DNA of 20,410 nucleotides from a virus: the IMG/VR virus record IMGVR_UViG_3300025147_000050, positions 1 through 20,410 of that record, one strand, 5' to 3'. Position numbers and translations under genes: made by a program. Every line of letters starts with the position of its first letter. The stretch's first letter is position 1. The notes under the pieces are model-generated. The model worked only from the letters and a program-made list of their open reading frames with translations, made no database searches and had not been told where the DNA came from. This document shows, one piece after another, positions 5,893 to 12,767 of the stretch.

Positions 5893-6312
5893 ATGAACAA
5901 AGATAGTAAAAAAGAACAATACAAGGCAAACCGCACCGCCTTGATTCAGATTTCAGCAGGTTTAAGGGTATTAGTTAAAGCGGGAGAACTCGACAGCGTG
6001 AACGAAGGATTAAAAGAAATTTACGAAAAGTCAGATTCCAACATTGAAGAGTTTAGAACTTTTTGGCAATGGAAGGATGAAGGTTATACAATCAATAAAG
6101 GTTCAAAAGCATTTCTAATCTGGGGACAACCGCGCAAAGGTTCACAAATAGCCGAAGGAAGCGACGAGCCGGAAGATTATAAATATTGGCCGCTTTGTTA
6201 CCTCTTCGCAAATACGCAAGTATTCAGACCGGAAAAGGAGAAGCAACCCGAGCAGGAGCAACCACGCCACCAACGCACAACCGCCCCGATTTTTGACGAA
6301 TCAATGATTTAA
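5893..6312 (+). CDS. ArdC N-terminal-like (ssDNA-binding) small protein
   Basis: 139 aa from ATG 5893. Residues 60-78 (WKDEGYTINKGSKAFLIWG) and 98-111 (YWPLCYLFANTQVF) follow the layout of the ArdC N-terminal ssDNA-binding domain: a Trp/Gly turn, a 'V-x-K-G-x-K' strand and a later F-N-x-x-Q-V-F-type strand. ArdC proteins are anti-restriction factors carried by conjugative elements. Only the N-terminal part is present here; the C-terminal metalloprotease-like domain is absent and replaced by a Gln/Glu/Pro/Arg-rich tail (about 112-139). A role in protecting incoming DNA is inferred from the family. The gene sits between a coiled-coil protein and a RadC-like protein, and the similarity should be treated as moderate. 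Confidence 0.6.
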   Translation: MNKDSKKEQYKANRTALIQISAGLRVLVKAGELDSVNEGLKEIYEKSDSNIEEFRTFWQWKDEGYTINKGSKAFLIWGQPRKGSQIAEGSDEPEDYKYWPLCYLFANTQVFRPEKEKQPEQEQPRHQRTTAPIFDESMI

Positions 6313-6337
6313 CTATTAACTTTTTAAATATCACATT

Positions 6338-6790
6338 ATGAAACTTTTAAAAGATTTTCAAATTGCAGAAGTGAAAATGAGTTATAACCCTAAAATAGAT
6401 ATTAAGACAGCGCCCACAATTTCAGGAAGTAATTTTGCCTCCCGATGTTTAGCGGAAAGCTGGGAGGACCTTGAATATATTGAACGATTCAAAATCATGC
6501 TATTAAACAGGGCAAACAAGGTAAAAGGAATTATTACTATTTCAATTGGAGGTACTACCGGATGTGTCGTTGATGTAAAAATAGTTTTGCAGGCTGCAAT
6601 ACTTTCAAATTCAAATAGTATTATAATTGCCCACAACCACCCATCCGGAAACCTAAACCCGAGTGACGCAGATATTAAAATCACCCGATCAATAAAAGAA
6701 GCATGTAAATTTCAGGATATTAGCCTGTTAGATCATATGATTATTACAGCAGACGGATTTTATTCTTTTGCCGATGAAGGTTTATTATAA
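6338..6790 (+). CDS. radC: RadC-like JAB-domain protein
   Basis: 150 aa from ATG 6338. It carries the JAMM/RadC signature H99-x-H101-P-S-G-N-L-N-P-S109-D-A-D112 within AHNHPSGNLNPSDADIKIT, and an upstream Glu (E47 in LEYIERF) in the usual place of the catalytic glutamate. The C-terminal DHMIITADGFYSFADEGLL matches the normal RadC ending. At this length it is the JAB domain alone, without the N-terminal helix-hairpin-helix of chromosomal RadC. Such short forms are common on plasmids, conjugative transposons and phages. The JAMM fold binds zinc in its characterised relatives, but the substrate of RadC proteins is not established. It is the last gene of the cassette. Confidence 0.88.
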   Translation: MKLLKDFQIAEVKMSYNPKIDIKTAPTISGSNFASRCLAESWEDLEYIERFKIMLLNRANKVKGIITISIGGTTGCVVDVKIVLQAAILSNSNSIIIAHNHPSGNLNPSDADIKITRSIKEACKFQDISLLDHMIITADGFYSFADEGLL

Positions 6791-7024
6791 AGGCTGATTT
6801 GTTTGTAATTACGCTGTGCGGATGGCTTATGCCTGATCCGCCGCGCCTGGAAGCGGAATTCCGCGATGCTCCGTCCATATATGGCCGGATTTTTTGTGTC
6901 CAAAAAACTGTACTTCGTTCAGGTCGCTCTATCGTGTTTGTTTATTTTATTTTTGCCAGCTTTCCAATCTTTACAAAAAGGCACCAAAGGATTACTCTTT
7001 AAACATGTTCTTAAACATACAAAA
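6791..7024 (+). other. hairpin-rich intergenic region after the RadC-like gene
   Basis: No gene is supported; a 67-codon open frame from 6799 is biased and lacks a leader. The region holds GCGGATGGC-TTAT-GCC-TG-ATCCGC (6818-6841), a GCGGAATTCCGC palindrome (6853-6864), the terminator at 6870-6896 and an AT-rich tail with two TTAAACAT repeats. Confidence 0.6.
6870..6896 (+). terminator. terminator of the 5350-6790 cassette
   Basis: TCCG (6870-6873) pairs with CGGA (6886-6889) around the inner stem CCA/TGG (6875-6877/6882-6884) with one mismatch. T6890-T6895 follow. It lies 80 bases after the stop of the RadC-like gene. Confidence 0.65.
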
Positions 7025-7050
7025 TAAATGTGCAAAATGTTGCACATTTA
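7025..7050. promoter_or_regulatory. 26-bp palindromic operator
   Basis: TAAATGTGCAA-AATG-TTGCACATTTA has perfect 11-bp arms around a 4-base spacer. Its right arm contains the TTG that forms the -33 element of the promoter at 7039-7070, so a bound dimer would block RNA polymerase. The XRE protein at 8513, last gene of the operon it controls, is the obvious candidate repressor; this link is inferred. Confidence 0.7.
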
Positions 7051-7070
7051 AAATAGATAGTATATCTTTG
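7039..7070 (+). promoter_or_regulatory. promoter of the 7117-8809 operon
   Basis: GTTG (7039-7042), 20 bases, then TATCTTTG (7063-7070), a full match to the Bacteroidetes -7 TAnnTTTG. A small hairpin AGAGC-N6-GCTCT (7087-7102) lies in the 5' leader, 15 bases before the start at 7117. Confidence 0.7.
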
Positions 7071-7116
7071 AGACATACAATTTAACAGAGCGGGACAGCT
7101 CTATAATCTCTGCACA

Positions 7117-7584
7117 ATGATTATGAAAACAATTACAAAAACAGCAACGGTAACAACAGAAAGAGGAACAGTAGTAAACATGACTACTACAACGACCAGG
7201 GGTTTTGAAATGGTAAACGAAGAGTTATTTAATGATGGGTATAACTCAACTGTTAAAAAAGCACAGGTAACCGAAAAAACAGAAACTATTTTGACAATAA
7301 AAGGAGTTGAATACAATGGATATTTCAGCGTTCTTTCGGCAAGAGAGCAAAAGGAAAAAGGTGTTTACTGCATTTTTTATGCCAAACAAAATTGTGGCTT
7401 TAGCCAGGTTGTATATGATATTTTAAATACAGCAATTGCAGGGGCAAAAGCAGAAGCCGAAACAGATCAAAGCTGGATTGACTATCGCGTTCGCCTGGCA
7501 GTAGCGGAAGCCGAAGAAATTGAATATTACAAAAATTACAACAAGGTTAGCAATGCAATGACATTAAATGGACACTCTTATTAA
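7117..7584 (+). CDS. unknown protein, first gene of the XRE-type operon
   Basis: 155 aa from ATG 7117; an in-frame ATG at 7123 is equally plausible. The first 30 residues are Thr-rich (MKTITKTATVTTERGT then MTTTTTRG). The middle is alpha/beta-like (ETILTIKGVEYNGYFSVLSA, then GVYCIFYAKQNCGFSQVVYD). The C-terminus is an Ala/Glu helix (IDYRVRLAVAEAEEIEYYKN). No signal peptide, membrane helix or catalytic motif is recognised. It is separated from the next gene by 18 bases and shares its promoter. Because the operon is operator-controlled and ends in two DNA-binding proteins, a function that must be kept silent in the lysogen is possible, but nothing in the sequence fixes it. Confidence 0.7.
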   Translation: MIMKTITKTATVTTERGTVVNMTTTTTRGFEMVNEELFNDGYNSTVKKAQVTEKTETILTIKGVEYNGYFSVLSAREQKEKGVYCIFYAKQNCGFSQVVYDILNTAIAGAKAEAETDQSWIDYRVRLAVAEAEEIEYYKNYNKVSNAMTLNGHSY

Positions 7585-7602
7585 TCTAAACATCCAAACA
7601 CC

Positions 7603-8247
7603 ATGAATCAGCAAGAAATCATAAACAAATTAAAGCACCTACCCGATGATAAAATCGGGGATGGTGTTTACATCGCCTACCAATGGACGGACAAGAAGCT
7701 AACACGACTATATTTGGGGACAAAGCAATGCGGGCCAATGTTACAATTCGACATCTACAAACATGAAACTTACGGAACGGGTGTAGATATTACAATCGCT
7801 GAAACCGTCACACCGGTAATGTATGGTACTCATTACGATGGAGAAAAAGAGCGTTATTTTTTAGCGGGGGCTTGGACTAATCTTTATAGCCGTGGTAATT
7901 TTAGAAACAATTACGCCTGTGGCGGTAATTGGTCTGGACATACAAAAAACCTACTAAGCCCTTCGTGGGAACACAAAGATAAATCCAGTGAGCTGTTTAT
8001 AGTCGACAAGGATGTGATAGTTTTACCTAAAGGGATAGTTGGCAATACCCAACAGATTGAAATGGATTGTTCTGGCGCATGGTCTATATTTTATGACTCA
8101 GCAAGAGAGGCATTAATCAATCGCCTACCTGTTAATAAACTCAAATCGTCGCAACTACCCGAACTTACTAAAGCCCATCTGCTAAAAAATGAAACTCCCG
8201 ATGTGCTTGATCATCTCATGGACGTAATTGAGGCATATAATCTATAA
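7603..8247 (+). CDS. unknown protein in the XRE-type operon
   Basis: 214 aa from ATG 7603. The N-terminus is a short helix, then strands typical of a small beta-sandwich or barrel (GDGVYIAYQWTDKKLTRLYL, MLQFDIYKHETYGTGVDITI, RYFLAGAWTNLYSRGNFRNN). It is rich in Tyr, Trp and Asn. Two Cys lie in or near GNWSG (YACGGNWSG) and a third in MDCSGAWSIFY. The C-terminus is helical and Leu-rich. I do not recognise the family and see no enzyme motif or export signal. It is followed after 2 bases by the HTH gene at 8250, so they are co-translated. It may be the effector that the two regulators control. Confidence 0.7.
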   Translation: MNQQEIINKLKHLPDDKIGDGVYIAYQWTDKKLTRLYLGTKQCGPMLQFDIYKHETYGTGVDITIAETVTPVMYGTHYDGEKERYFLAGAWTNLYSRGNFRNNYACGGNWSGHTKNLLSPSWEHKDKSSELFIVDKDVIVLPKGIVGNTQQIEMDCSGAWSIFYDSAREALINRLPVNKLKSSQLPELTKAHLLKNETPDVLDHLMDVIEAYNL

Positions 8248-8249
8248 AA

Positions 8250-8516
8250 ATGGTAAATCGAAAACGCGCAATAATGCCAAAGCCATCAATTCGTATCCTT
8301 CAATTTATCCAGTTATTATCATCCGCTGACATGGTATCGAAAGAAGAGATAAAAGAGAAACTATCGATTCAAAATAGCGCTTTTTATAAACACCTGGCTG
8401 AAATCAGAGAATTGTTTTCGATCGAATTTGTTGGCAGTATTGGCGGAAACGCCTATTATCAGATTGATAAAAAAACAGTTGCAAATTATTTCAACATAAA
8501 AATAAAATCAGAATGA
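8250..8516 (+). CDS. small winged-HTH-like DNA-binding protein
   Basis: 88 aa from ATG 8250, two bases after the previous stop. Residues about 13-58 form a helix-turn-helix of the HTH_11 kind: RILQFIQLLSSADMVSKEEI, then KEKLSIQNSAFYKHLAEIRE. A beta-wing with IEFVGSIGGNAYYQID follows. No ligand-binding or oligomerisation domain is attached, so it is a minimal DNA-binding protein. It overlaps the XRE gene by an ATGA, so the two are produced together and may act on the same operator region. Confidence 0.7.
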   Translation: MVNRKRAIMPKPSIRILQFIQLLSSADMVSKEEIKEKLSIQNSAFYKHLAEIRELFSIEFVGSIGGNAYYQIDKKTVANYFNIKIKSE

Positions 8517-8809
8517 CAGTAAACACATCACCCGAATACCTTCTTCAAGTCCGAAAACTTTACGGCTCCTGGATCAAGCAAATCCGCGAAGAAAAAGGAC
8601 AAACACAGCAGCAGATGGCCGATGAAATTGGCATGAGCCGTTCAACGATTTCAAAAATAGAAGATGGGAAATGGAACTTTGGAATTGATACCCTAACAAT
8701 ATTCGCTCAACATCTTGATTTCTTTTTGTTCTTTCTGGAGAAAGATAGTAATGATGAACTGGCTGCGCAGATGCGCGATCGGTGGAAAAGAGCTCATGAT
8801 GAGAATTGA
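8513..8809 (+). CDS. XRE-family HTH transcriptional regulator
   Basis: 98 aa from ATG 8513 (ATGA overlap with the preceding gene). The classic XRE/Cro helix-turn-helix covers residues about 18-72: WIKQIREEKGQTQQQMADEI, then GMSRSTISKIEDGKWNFGID and a helix TLTIFAQHLDF. The C-terminus is short, so it resembles single-domain Cro or antitoxin-type regulators rather than a full CI repressor with a protease domain. The palindromic operator at 7025-7050 over the operon promoter makes autoregulation likely. A strong terminator follows directly. A phage lysogeny switch or a toxin-antitoxin-like control are both compatible. Confidence 0.85.
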   Translation: MTVNTSPEYLLQVRKLYGSWIKQIREEKGQTQQQMADEIGMSRSTISKIEDGKWNFGIDTLTIFAQHLDFFLFFLEKDSNDELAAQMRDRWKRAHDEN

Positions 8810-8810
8810 C

Positions 8811-8847
8811 AACAAAAGCCTGGTTATTTGCCAGGCTTTTGTTTTTC
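8811..8847 (+). terminator. strong intrinsic terminator of the XRE-type operon
   Basis: AACAAAAGCCTGG (8811-8823) pairs perfectly with CCAGGCTTTTGTT (8831-8843) over 13 bp with a 7-base loop, followed by a T-run (8842-8846). Confidence 0.92.
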
Positions 8848-8858
8848 TGTTAAATTTG
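8827..8858 (+). promoter_or_regulatory. consensus promoter of the DUF4468 gene, inside the terminator
   Basis: TTTG (8827-8830), 20 bases, then TAAATTTG (8851-8858): exact matches to both Bacteroidetes elements. The -33 lies in the loop of the preceding terminator hairpin. The start codon at 8887 is 28 bases after the -7. Confidence 0.8.
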
Positions 8859-8886
8859 CAGAACAAAACTTATAATCAAATTTATT

Positions 8887-9489
8887 ATGAAAAAACTATT
8901 TTTTATTTGCGTTATGCTTGTTGCATTTGTCACAGTACAAGGTCAAACTCAAAAGACTAAATCGCTTCTTGCTGAAATTGAAGGTCAATGGAGTGTTGAT
9001 GAGAACAAGGATCTGACTTACCAAAAAATTGTAGAGTTGCCTGGAATTAATAAAGATTTACTTTACCAGCGATCTGAAAACTATTTTATTTATAACTATG
9101 GCAGTGGAAAAGATGTTATTCAGACAAAGGATAAAGAACAAGGTCTGATAATTGGCAAAGGATTCTGGCCTGATGTTTATGTTGGAATAACATTCGGCAG
9201 TATGACTTATAGCGCAAATCATATATTGCGTGTTGATCTTAAAGATGAAAAAGCAAGGATAACTCTAACTGTTCAAAAATATGATGTGGAGTATCGTGAC
9301 GGGAAAACAGTAAGTGAATTTACATATCCTTTAAGTAGTACATTCCCAATAAACGCCGAATCAAAATCTAAAACAATGGAGGGTAAAGCATTTTGCGCTT
9401 TACACCTTAAATGCTACAGTTCGATGGATGCACTAATTAACAGTCTTAAAAACGACGTGATCCAAACTACTAAAAGCAACATCTGGTAA
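8887..9489 (+). CDS. exported DUF4468 domain-containing protein (moron)
   Basis: 200 aa from ATG 8887. An N-terminal signal peptide (MKKLFFICVMLVAFVTVQG, cleavage likely near residue 19-20) sends it to the periplasm; there is no lipobox Cys. The mature part shows the DUF4468 pattern (about 48-130): IVELPGINKDLLYQRSENYF, SGKDVIQTKDKEQGLIIGKG, and a later strand set RVDLKDEKARITLTVQKYDV. DUF4468 is a Bacteroidetes-wide family of unknown function. The gene has its own promoter and terminator, the hallmark of a moron expressed from the lysogen independently of virion genes. Altering the host envelope, for example superinfection exclusion, is a reasonable guess and nothing more. Confidence 0.85.
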   Translation: MKKLFFICVMLVAFVTVQGQTQKTKSLLAEIEGQWSVDENKDLTYQKIVELPGINKDLLYQRSENYFIYNYGSGKDVIQTKDKEQGLIIGKGFWPDVYVGITFGSMTYSANHILRVDLKDEKARITLTVQKYDVEYRDGKTVSEFTYPLSSTFPINAESKSKTMEGKAFCALHLKCYSSMDALINSLKNDVIQTTKSNIW

Positions 9490-9512
9490 CCTACATTTCG
9501 TTTATATCATGC

Positions 9513-9539
9513 AAAACCGGACTTAGTTCCGGTTTTTTT
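9513..9539 (+). terminator. terminator of the DUF4468 gene
   Basis: AAAACCGGA (9513-9521) pairs perfectly with TCCGGTTTT (9528-9536); the run of T continues to 9539. Its T-tract merges into the late-promoter-like 12-mer beginning at 9536. Confidence 0.9.
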
Positions 9540-9574
9540 GTCCTTTAACCTCCCCCTCTCCCCGCTTATCTTGC
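9536..9574 (+). promoter_or_regulatory. late-promoter-like element, copy 1 (before the portal unit)
   Basis: TTTTGTCCTTTA (9536-9547), 19 bases, TATCTTGC (9567-9574). The same 12-mer, the same spacing and TACCTTTC occur at 19313-19351. The start codon at 9593 follows 18 bases after the -7-like box. A GCTTATC...GATAAGC inverted repeat (9564-9591) spans from this box to the start. Confidence 0.6.
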
Positions 9575-9592
9575 AATAAAAATAGATAAGCT

Positions 9593-9814
9593 ATGCTGCA
9601 CATTTCACAATTACACAAAGTAGTAGAACTCGGGGAATTCTCCATCAAATTCGTTGAGAAAAGCGGCGCCATTATCCATGGTCCGCGCTGTATCTGCACT
9701 TCGTTTCACTCTGCAGGCCGGACAATGAATCTGAAGTTTTGCGACAGTGAAGAGATCCGCAAAGTGCGCCGGCTTTCGGTCGTTGAGTTTAATGGAGAGG
9801 AGGTTACGTTATGA
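9593..9814 (+). CDS. small phage protein of unknown function before the portal
   Basis: 73 aa from ATG 9593. A compact beta-type sequence: HISQLHKVVELGEFSIKFVE, then KSGAIIHGPRCICTSFHSAG, and a final strand SVVEFNGEEVTL. Two Cys lie close together (RCICTS), with a third in FCDSEEI; with only three, a metal site is uncertain. It overlaps the portal gene by ATGA and is the first gene of the structural unit, right after the late-promoter-like element. A role in head assembly is suggested by position only. Confidence 0.7.
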   Translation: MLHISQLHKVVELGEFSIKFVEKSGAIIHGPRCICTSFHSAGRTMNLKFCDSEEIRKVRRLSVVEFNGEEVTL

Positions 9815-11160
9815 GTGATAATTTTATTGAAATCGGCGGTATAACCTACCTCCCCGAAGCGAAGGCTATCATAGCGATGGAATCGAGCCGTGAAATGTTT
9901 TCAGAAGCAACCGACCTGAAGCCAGTATCAGTTGATGGCTATACAATTTCTCCCTGGGGAGCAACAAACGATATGCCACAGCTCATTATTGAAAAAGCCA
10001 AAAAGAGCGAAATTGTACAATCGAATCTGTTGTTTAATATCCAATCTGGTTACGGACAGGGTATCAAACCCATGCGCAGGATTATTGAAGGGAAGAAACT
10101 CGTGGGTTATGAGGAGATCTATGAAGGCGAAGTAGTTGATTTCTTTGCACAAAACGATATCAACGGTTTCTTCCTGGAGCAACTATCCGACATGCATTAC
10201 TTCTACAATGTTTTCCCGGAGATCATCCTGAGTGGTAATAAACGCAAAATCGTTTCACTCCGGAGCAAGGAGGCCGCCTTCTCCAGATGGGGAGTAATGG
10301 ATTCTAAAAAAGGATGCATCACAAAGCACTACTATTCTGCAAAATGGAACGATGGAGCAAATAAAACGACGATTGAGGAGTCAGATGTTCTGAATAATTA
10401 TAACCCATACCAGGATCTTGTATCACGGATAAGTACCGGCAGTTATTCCAAGCTGCGTTTTATTGTTCCGGTCAATTTCCCTACTCCCGGGAAAACCTAT
10501 TATCAGGATCCTTACTGGTGGAGTATTTTTCTAAGCGGATGGTATGACTTCCTGATGATGATTCCAGAATTCAAGAAGGCGCTGCTGAAGAATCAGCTGG
10601 CATTAAAGTATATCATTTACCTGTCTGATAAGTATTTTACTGAAATATTTAAAGATGAAGGTATCGATACTTCAAATGTCGAAGCGGTGAAAGCAAGAAA
10701 AGCCCTGGAGTATGGCCGCTTTCGCGACTTCCTTGCCGGAGAGAAGAATGCCGGGAAAGGAATAGTGGCATTGAAAAAACTCATCGCTTCCGGAACCAGT
10801 TCGATAGAGGAAAAGTACATCGATATTGTTCCGCTTAAAACCGAGATTGCCGGTGGTGAATACCTCGAAGATTCGGAAGAGGTGAGCAATATCATCAGTT
10901 ACGCGATGGGTGTTCATCCTTCATTGATCGGATCAGTCCCAGGGAAGAACTCCGGGAGCCAATCGGGTACCGATAAACGGGAACTCTTCCAGATTAAACA
11001 AGCCCTGATGAAACCATTCAGGGACCGGCTGTTGAAACCACTTGAACTGATCAAGCTCTATAATAAATGGGATAAGGATATTGTTTTTGCAATCCCTGAA
11101 CCTGTTTTTACAACACTCGATAAAAATAAAACCGGGCAGGAAACTGCTGTAAATAAATAG
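9811..11160 (+). CDS. phage portal protein
   Basis: 449 aa starting in an ATGA overlap. Portals form the dodecameric ring through which DNA enters and leaves the head. The N-terminal half is alpha/beta with SPWGATNDMPQLIIEKAKKS (47-66). A central region contains DPYWWSIFLSGWYDFLMMIP (233-252) and amphipathic helices. A typical portal 'clip/stem' part follows, with GVHPSLIGSVPGKNSGSQSG (367-386) just before DKRELFQIKQALMKPFRDRL (388-407). That layout, a 'P-x-L-I-G' turn, a Gly/Ser loop, then a long helix that ends in the crown, is characteristic. The length fits. No prohead protease or major capsid gene follows within the window. Confidence 0.85.
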   Translation: MSDNFIEIGGITYLPEAKAIIAMESSREMFSEATDLKPVSVDGYTISPWGATNDMPQLIIEKAKKSEIVQSNLLFNIQSGYGQGIKPMRRIIEGKKLVGYEEIYEGEVVDFFAQNDINGFFLEQLSDMHYFYNVFPEIILSGNKRKIVSLRSKEAAFSRWGVMDSKKGCITKHYYSAKWNDGANKTTIEESDVLNNYNPYQDLVSRISTGSYSKLRFIVPVNFPTPGKTYYQDPYWWSIFLSGWYDFLMMIPEFKKALLKNQLALKYIIYLSDKYFTEIFKDEGIDTSNVEAVKARKALEYGRFRDFLAGEKNAGKGIVALKKLIASGTSSIEEKYIDIVPLKTEIAGGEYLEDSEEVSNIISYAMGVHPSLIGSVPGKNSGSQSGTDKRELFQIKQALMKPFRDRLLKPLELIKLYNKWDKDIVFAIPEPVFTTLDKNKTGQETAVNK

Positions 11161-11163
11161 GCT

Positions 11164-12003
11164 ATGGTAATCATTGGCAGTATTGATGTTTTAAAACAGT
11201 ATATTCCGACTATCTTTTCGGCTGAATTCGCAAAGTACGAAAAGTACATTGCCGATGCTGAAGCCTGGTTAATAAAAGAGATCACCGGCAAAGAACTTTT
11301 TCTAATCATCAGCGAGGAGGATGAAGCGTTATTGAATTTCGCCCGGGCAATTGTAGCGAATAAAGCATATGGTGATGGGATTCCGTTTTTTGACCTGGTA
11401 GAGAACGAATCAGGTTTTGCAGTGGTGAGCAATCCAAATCTTGCACCGGCATCACAAGCACGTGTTGCAGCGCTGCAATCTGCAACTTACCGGAAGCTGG
11501 ATGAAGCGGTCGAGTCGTTACTAGAGTACCTCGAAGAAACGGTTGCTTATCACGATGAGTGGAAAGGAAGTCCCGCCTATACCCTTCTTTCAAATCTCTA
11601 TCTCACAACTGTAAATGAATTCCGGCGTTATGTGGTTTACCCCGGCAGCCGTCGTGAATTTATGGCCCTGAAGCCCGAAATGCTGAACGCCATTAACCTG
11701 AAGATTGCCCCGGTGATCAGTCAGGAATTATCTGATCAGGTAGTGGAGCAGCTGCGCGATGGAGATATCACTCCGGATAATAAATCGATTCTTGAGAACC
11801 TTCGGTTTGCGTTCGCCAATTTCACGATGCATCAGGATGAAACCGCACAGTCATATCTCTCACGGGTCCGCAGGTTGCTTTATGCTTCACCCGATAAATA
11901 TCCATTGTTCCGCGATAGCGAAATCTATATTAATTGGCTTGCATCTCAAAAAGTTACAGCCATCAACAATGCTGACTCACCTTTATTCTTTGCAGGATTA
12001 TGA
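11164..12003 (+). CDS. probable head-tail connector-type protein (DUF6712-like)
   Basis: 279 aa from ATG 11164, 3 bases after the portal stop. It is largely helical: VLKQYIPTIFSAEFAKYEKY, EAWLIKEITGKELFLIISEE, then SATYRKLDEAVESLLEYLEE. The second half resembles a repeat of the first, with a short Pro-rich turn (KPEMLNAINLKIAPVISQEL) between them. All-helical proteins directly after the portal are usually head-tail adaptors that bind under the portal ring. The resemblance to a Bacteroidetes-phage family of this position (DUF6712) is from memory and not tested. It ends in an ATGA overlap with the next gene. Confidence 0.65.
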   Translation: MVIIGSIDVLKQYIPTIFSAEFAKYEKYIADAEAWLIKEITGKELFLIISEEDEALLNFARAIVANKAYGDGIPFFDLVENESGFAVVSNPNLAPASQARVAALQSATYRKLDEAVESLLEYLEETVAYHDEWKGSPAYTLLSNLYLTTVNEFRRYVVYPGSRREFMALKPEMLNAINLKIAPVISQELSDQVVEQLRDGDITPDNKSILENLRFAFANFTMHQDETAQSYLSRVRRLLYASPDKYPLFRDSEIYINWLASQKVTAINNADSPLFFAGL

Positions 12004-12767
12004 GAGAAATACATTTACATGCCCCTTCCGGATGGCACGATATCACACCGGAACAACTCCTGTTTGTGGCCAAATTATTCGAAGATCAACTCTCTGAACC
12101 TGAATTTCTGACCAGGTGTATGATCAGCTTCACAGGTATTGAACCAGTGAAACATGGTTTAGAAACTGGTGATGGTGAATTGCTTTTTGAATTTCTGGAT
12201 CCTTCCGGTGAAGTATTTTCGCTGTCGGCTGAAGAGATGAAAAGCCTGCTCGATGAATTGCGATGGCTGATAGATAGTGTTGGCCTGTGTCGCCTGCCGG
12301 AAAAACTCGGAGGACTATCGCCAGTTGATTCCAGGTTGTTTGGCGTCACACTCGAAGAATACCTGTTGGCTGATCAGCTCTATGCAAACTATTCAGCAAC
12401 TAAGAAAGTAGACGATCTGAACCAATTGATTGCAGTATTCTACCGGAAGCCTGGCGAAAAATGGAATGAACGCAAATACAAGATGTATGTCAATATCCTG
12501 CGATCGGTTCCCAATCATGCAAAAACAGCCGTGTATATGTGGTTCTCCGGTTTGAAAAAATGGATTATCGATAAATACCCCTATATGTTTGGTGATGGTA
12601 CAACCGGCGAAACTTCGGTACCATCACCGGATGAGCACATCCTACGGTTATTTACCTCGCTGAATAATGGTGATGTAACGCGAAATAAACAGATCCTTCA
12701 CACACATGTGCATGAGGTATTTTATGAACTGAATCAGAAACTTGAAAATCAACAAAGCAATGTTTGA
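12000..12767 (+). CDS. unknown phage structural or assembly protein
   Basis: 255 aa from ATG 12000 in an ATGA overlap. The N-terminus is short beta (REIHLHAPSGWHDITPEQLL). An acidic segment follows (GDGELLFEFLDPSGEVFSLS), then helices with TLEEYLLADQLYANYSATKK, and a basic aromatic segment (GLKKWIIDKYPYMFGDG) near residues 183-200. No catalytic motif or signal. It lies between connector-like genes, so a neck or tail-assembly role is likely; I cannot name the family. Confidence 0.65.
   Translation: MREIHLHAPSGWHDITPEQLLFVAKLFEDQLSEPEFLTRCMISFTGIEPVKHGLETGDGELLFEFLDPSGEVFSLSAEEMKSLLDELRWLIDSVGLCRLPEKLGGLSPVDSRLFGVTLEEYLLADQLYANYSATKKVDDLNQLIAVFYRKPGEKWNERKYKMYVNILRSVPNHAKTAVYMWFSGLKKWIIDKYPYMFGDGTTGETSVPSPDEHILRLFTSLNNGDVTRNKQILHTHVHEVFYELNQKLENQQSNV

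Noticed and set aside
6799-7002. 67-codon open frame after the RadC-like gene
   Set aside because: Begins at TTG, runs through three hairpins including a terminator, and has an implausible composition.
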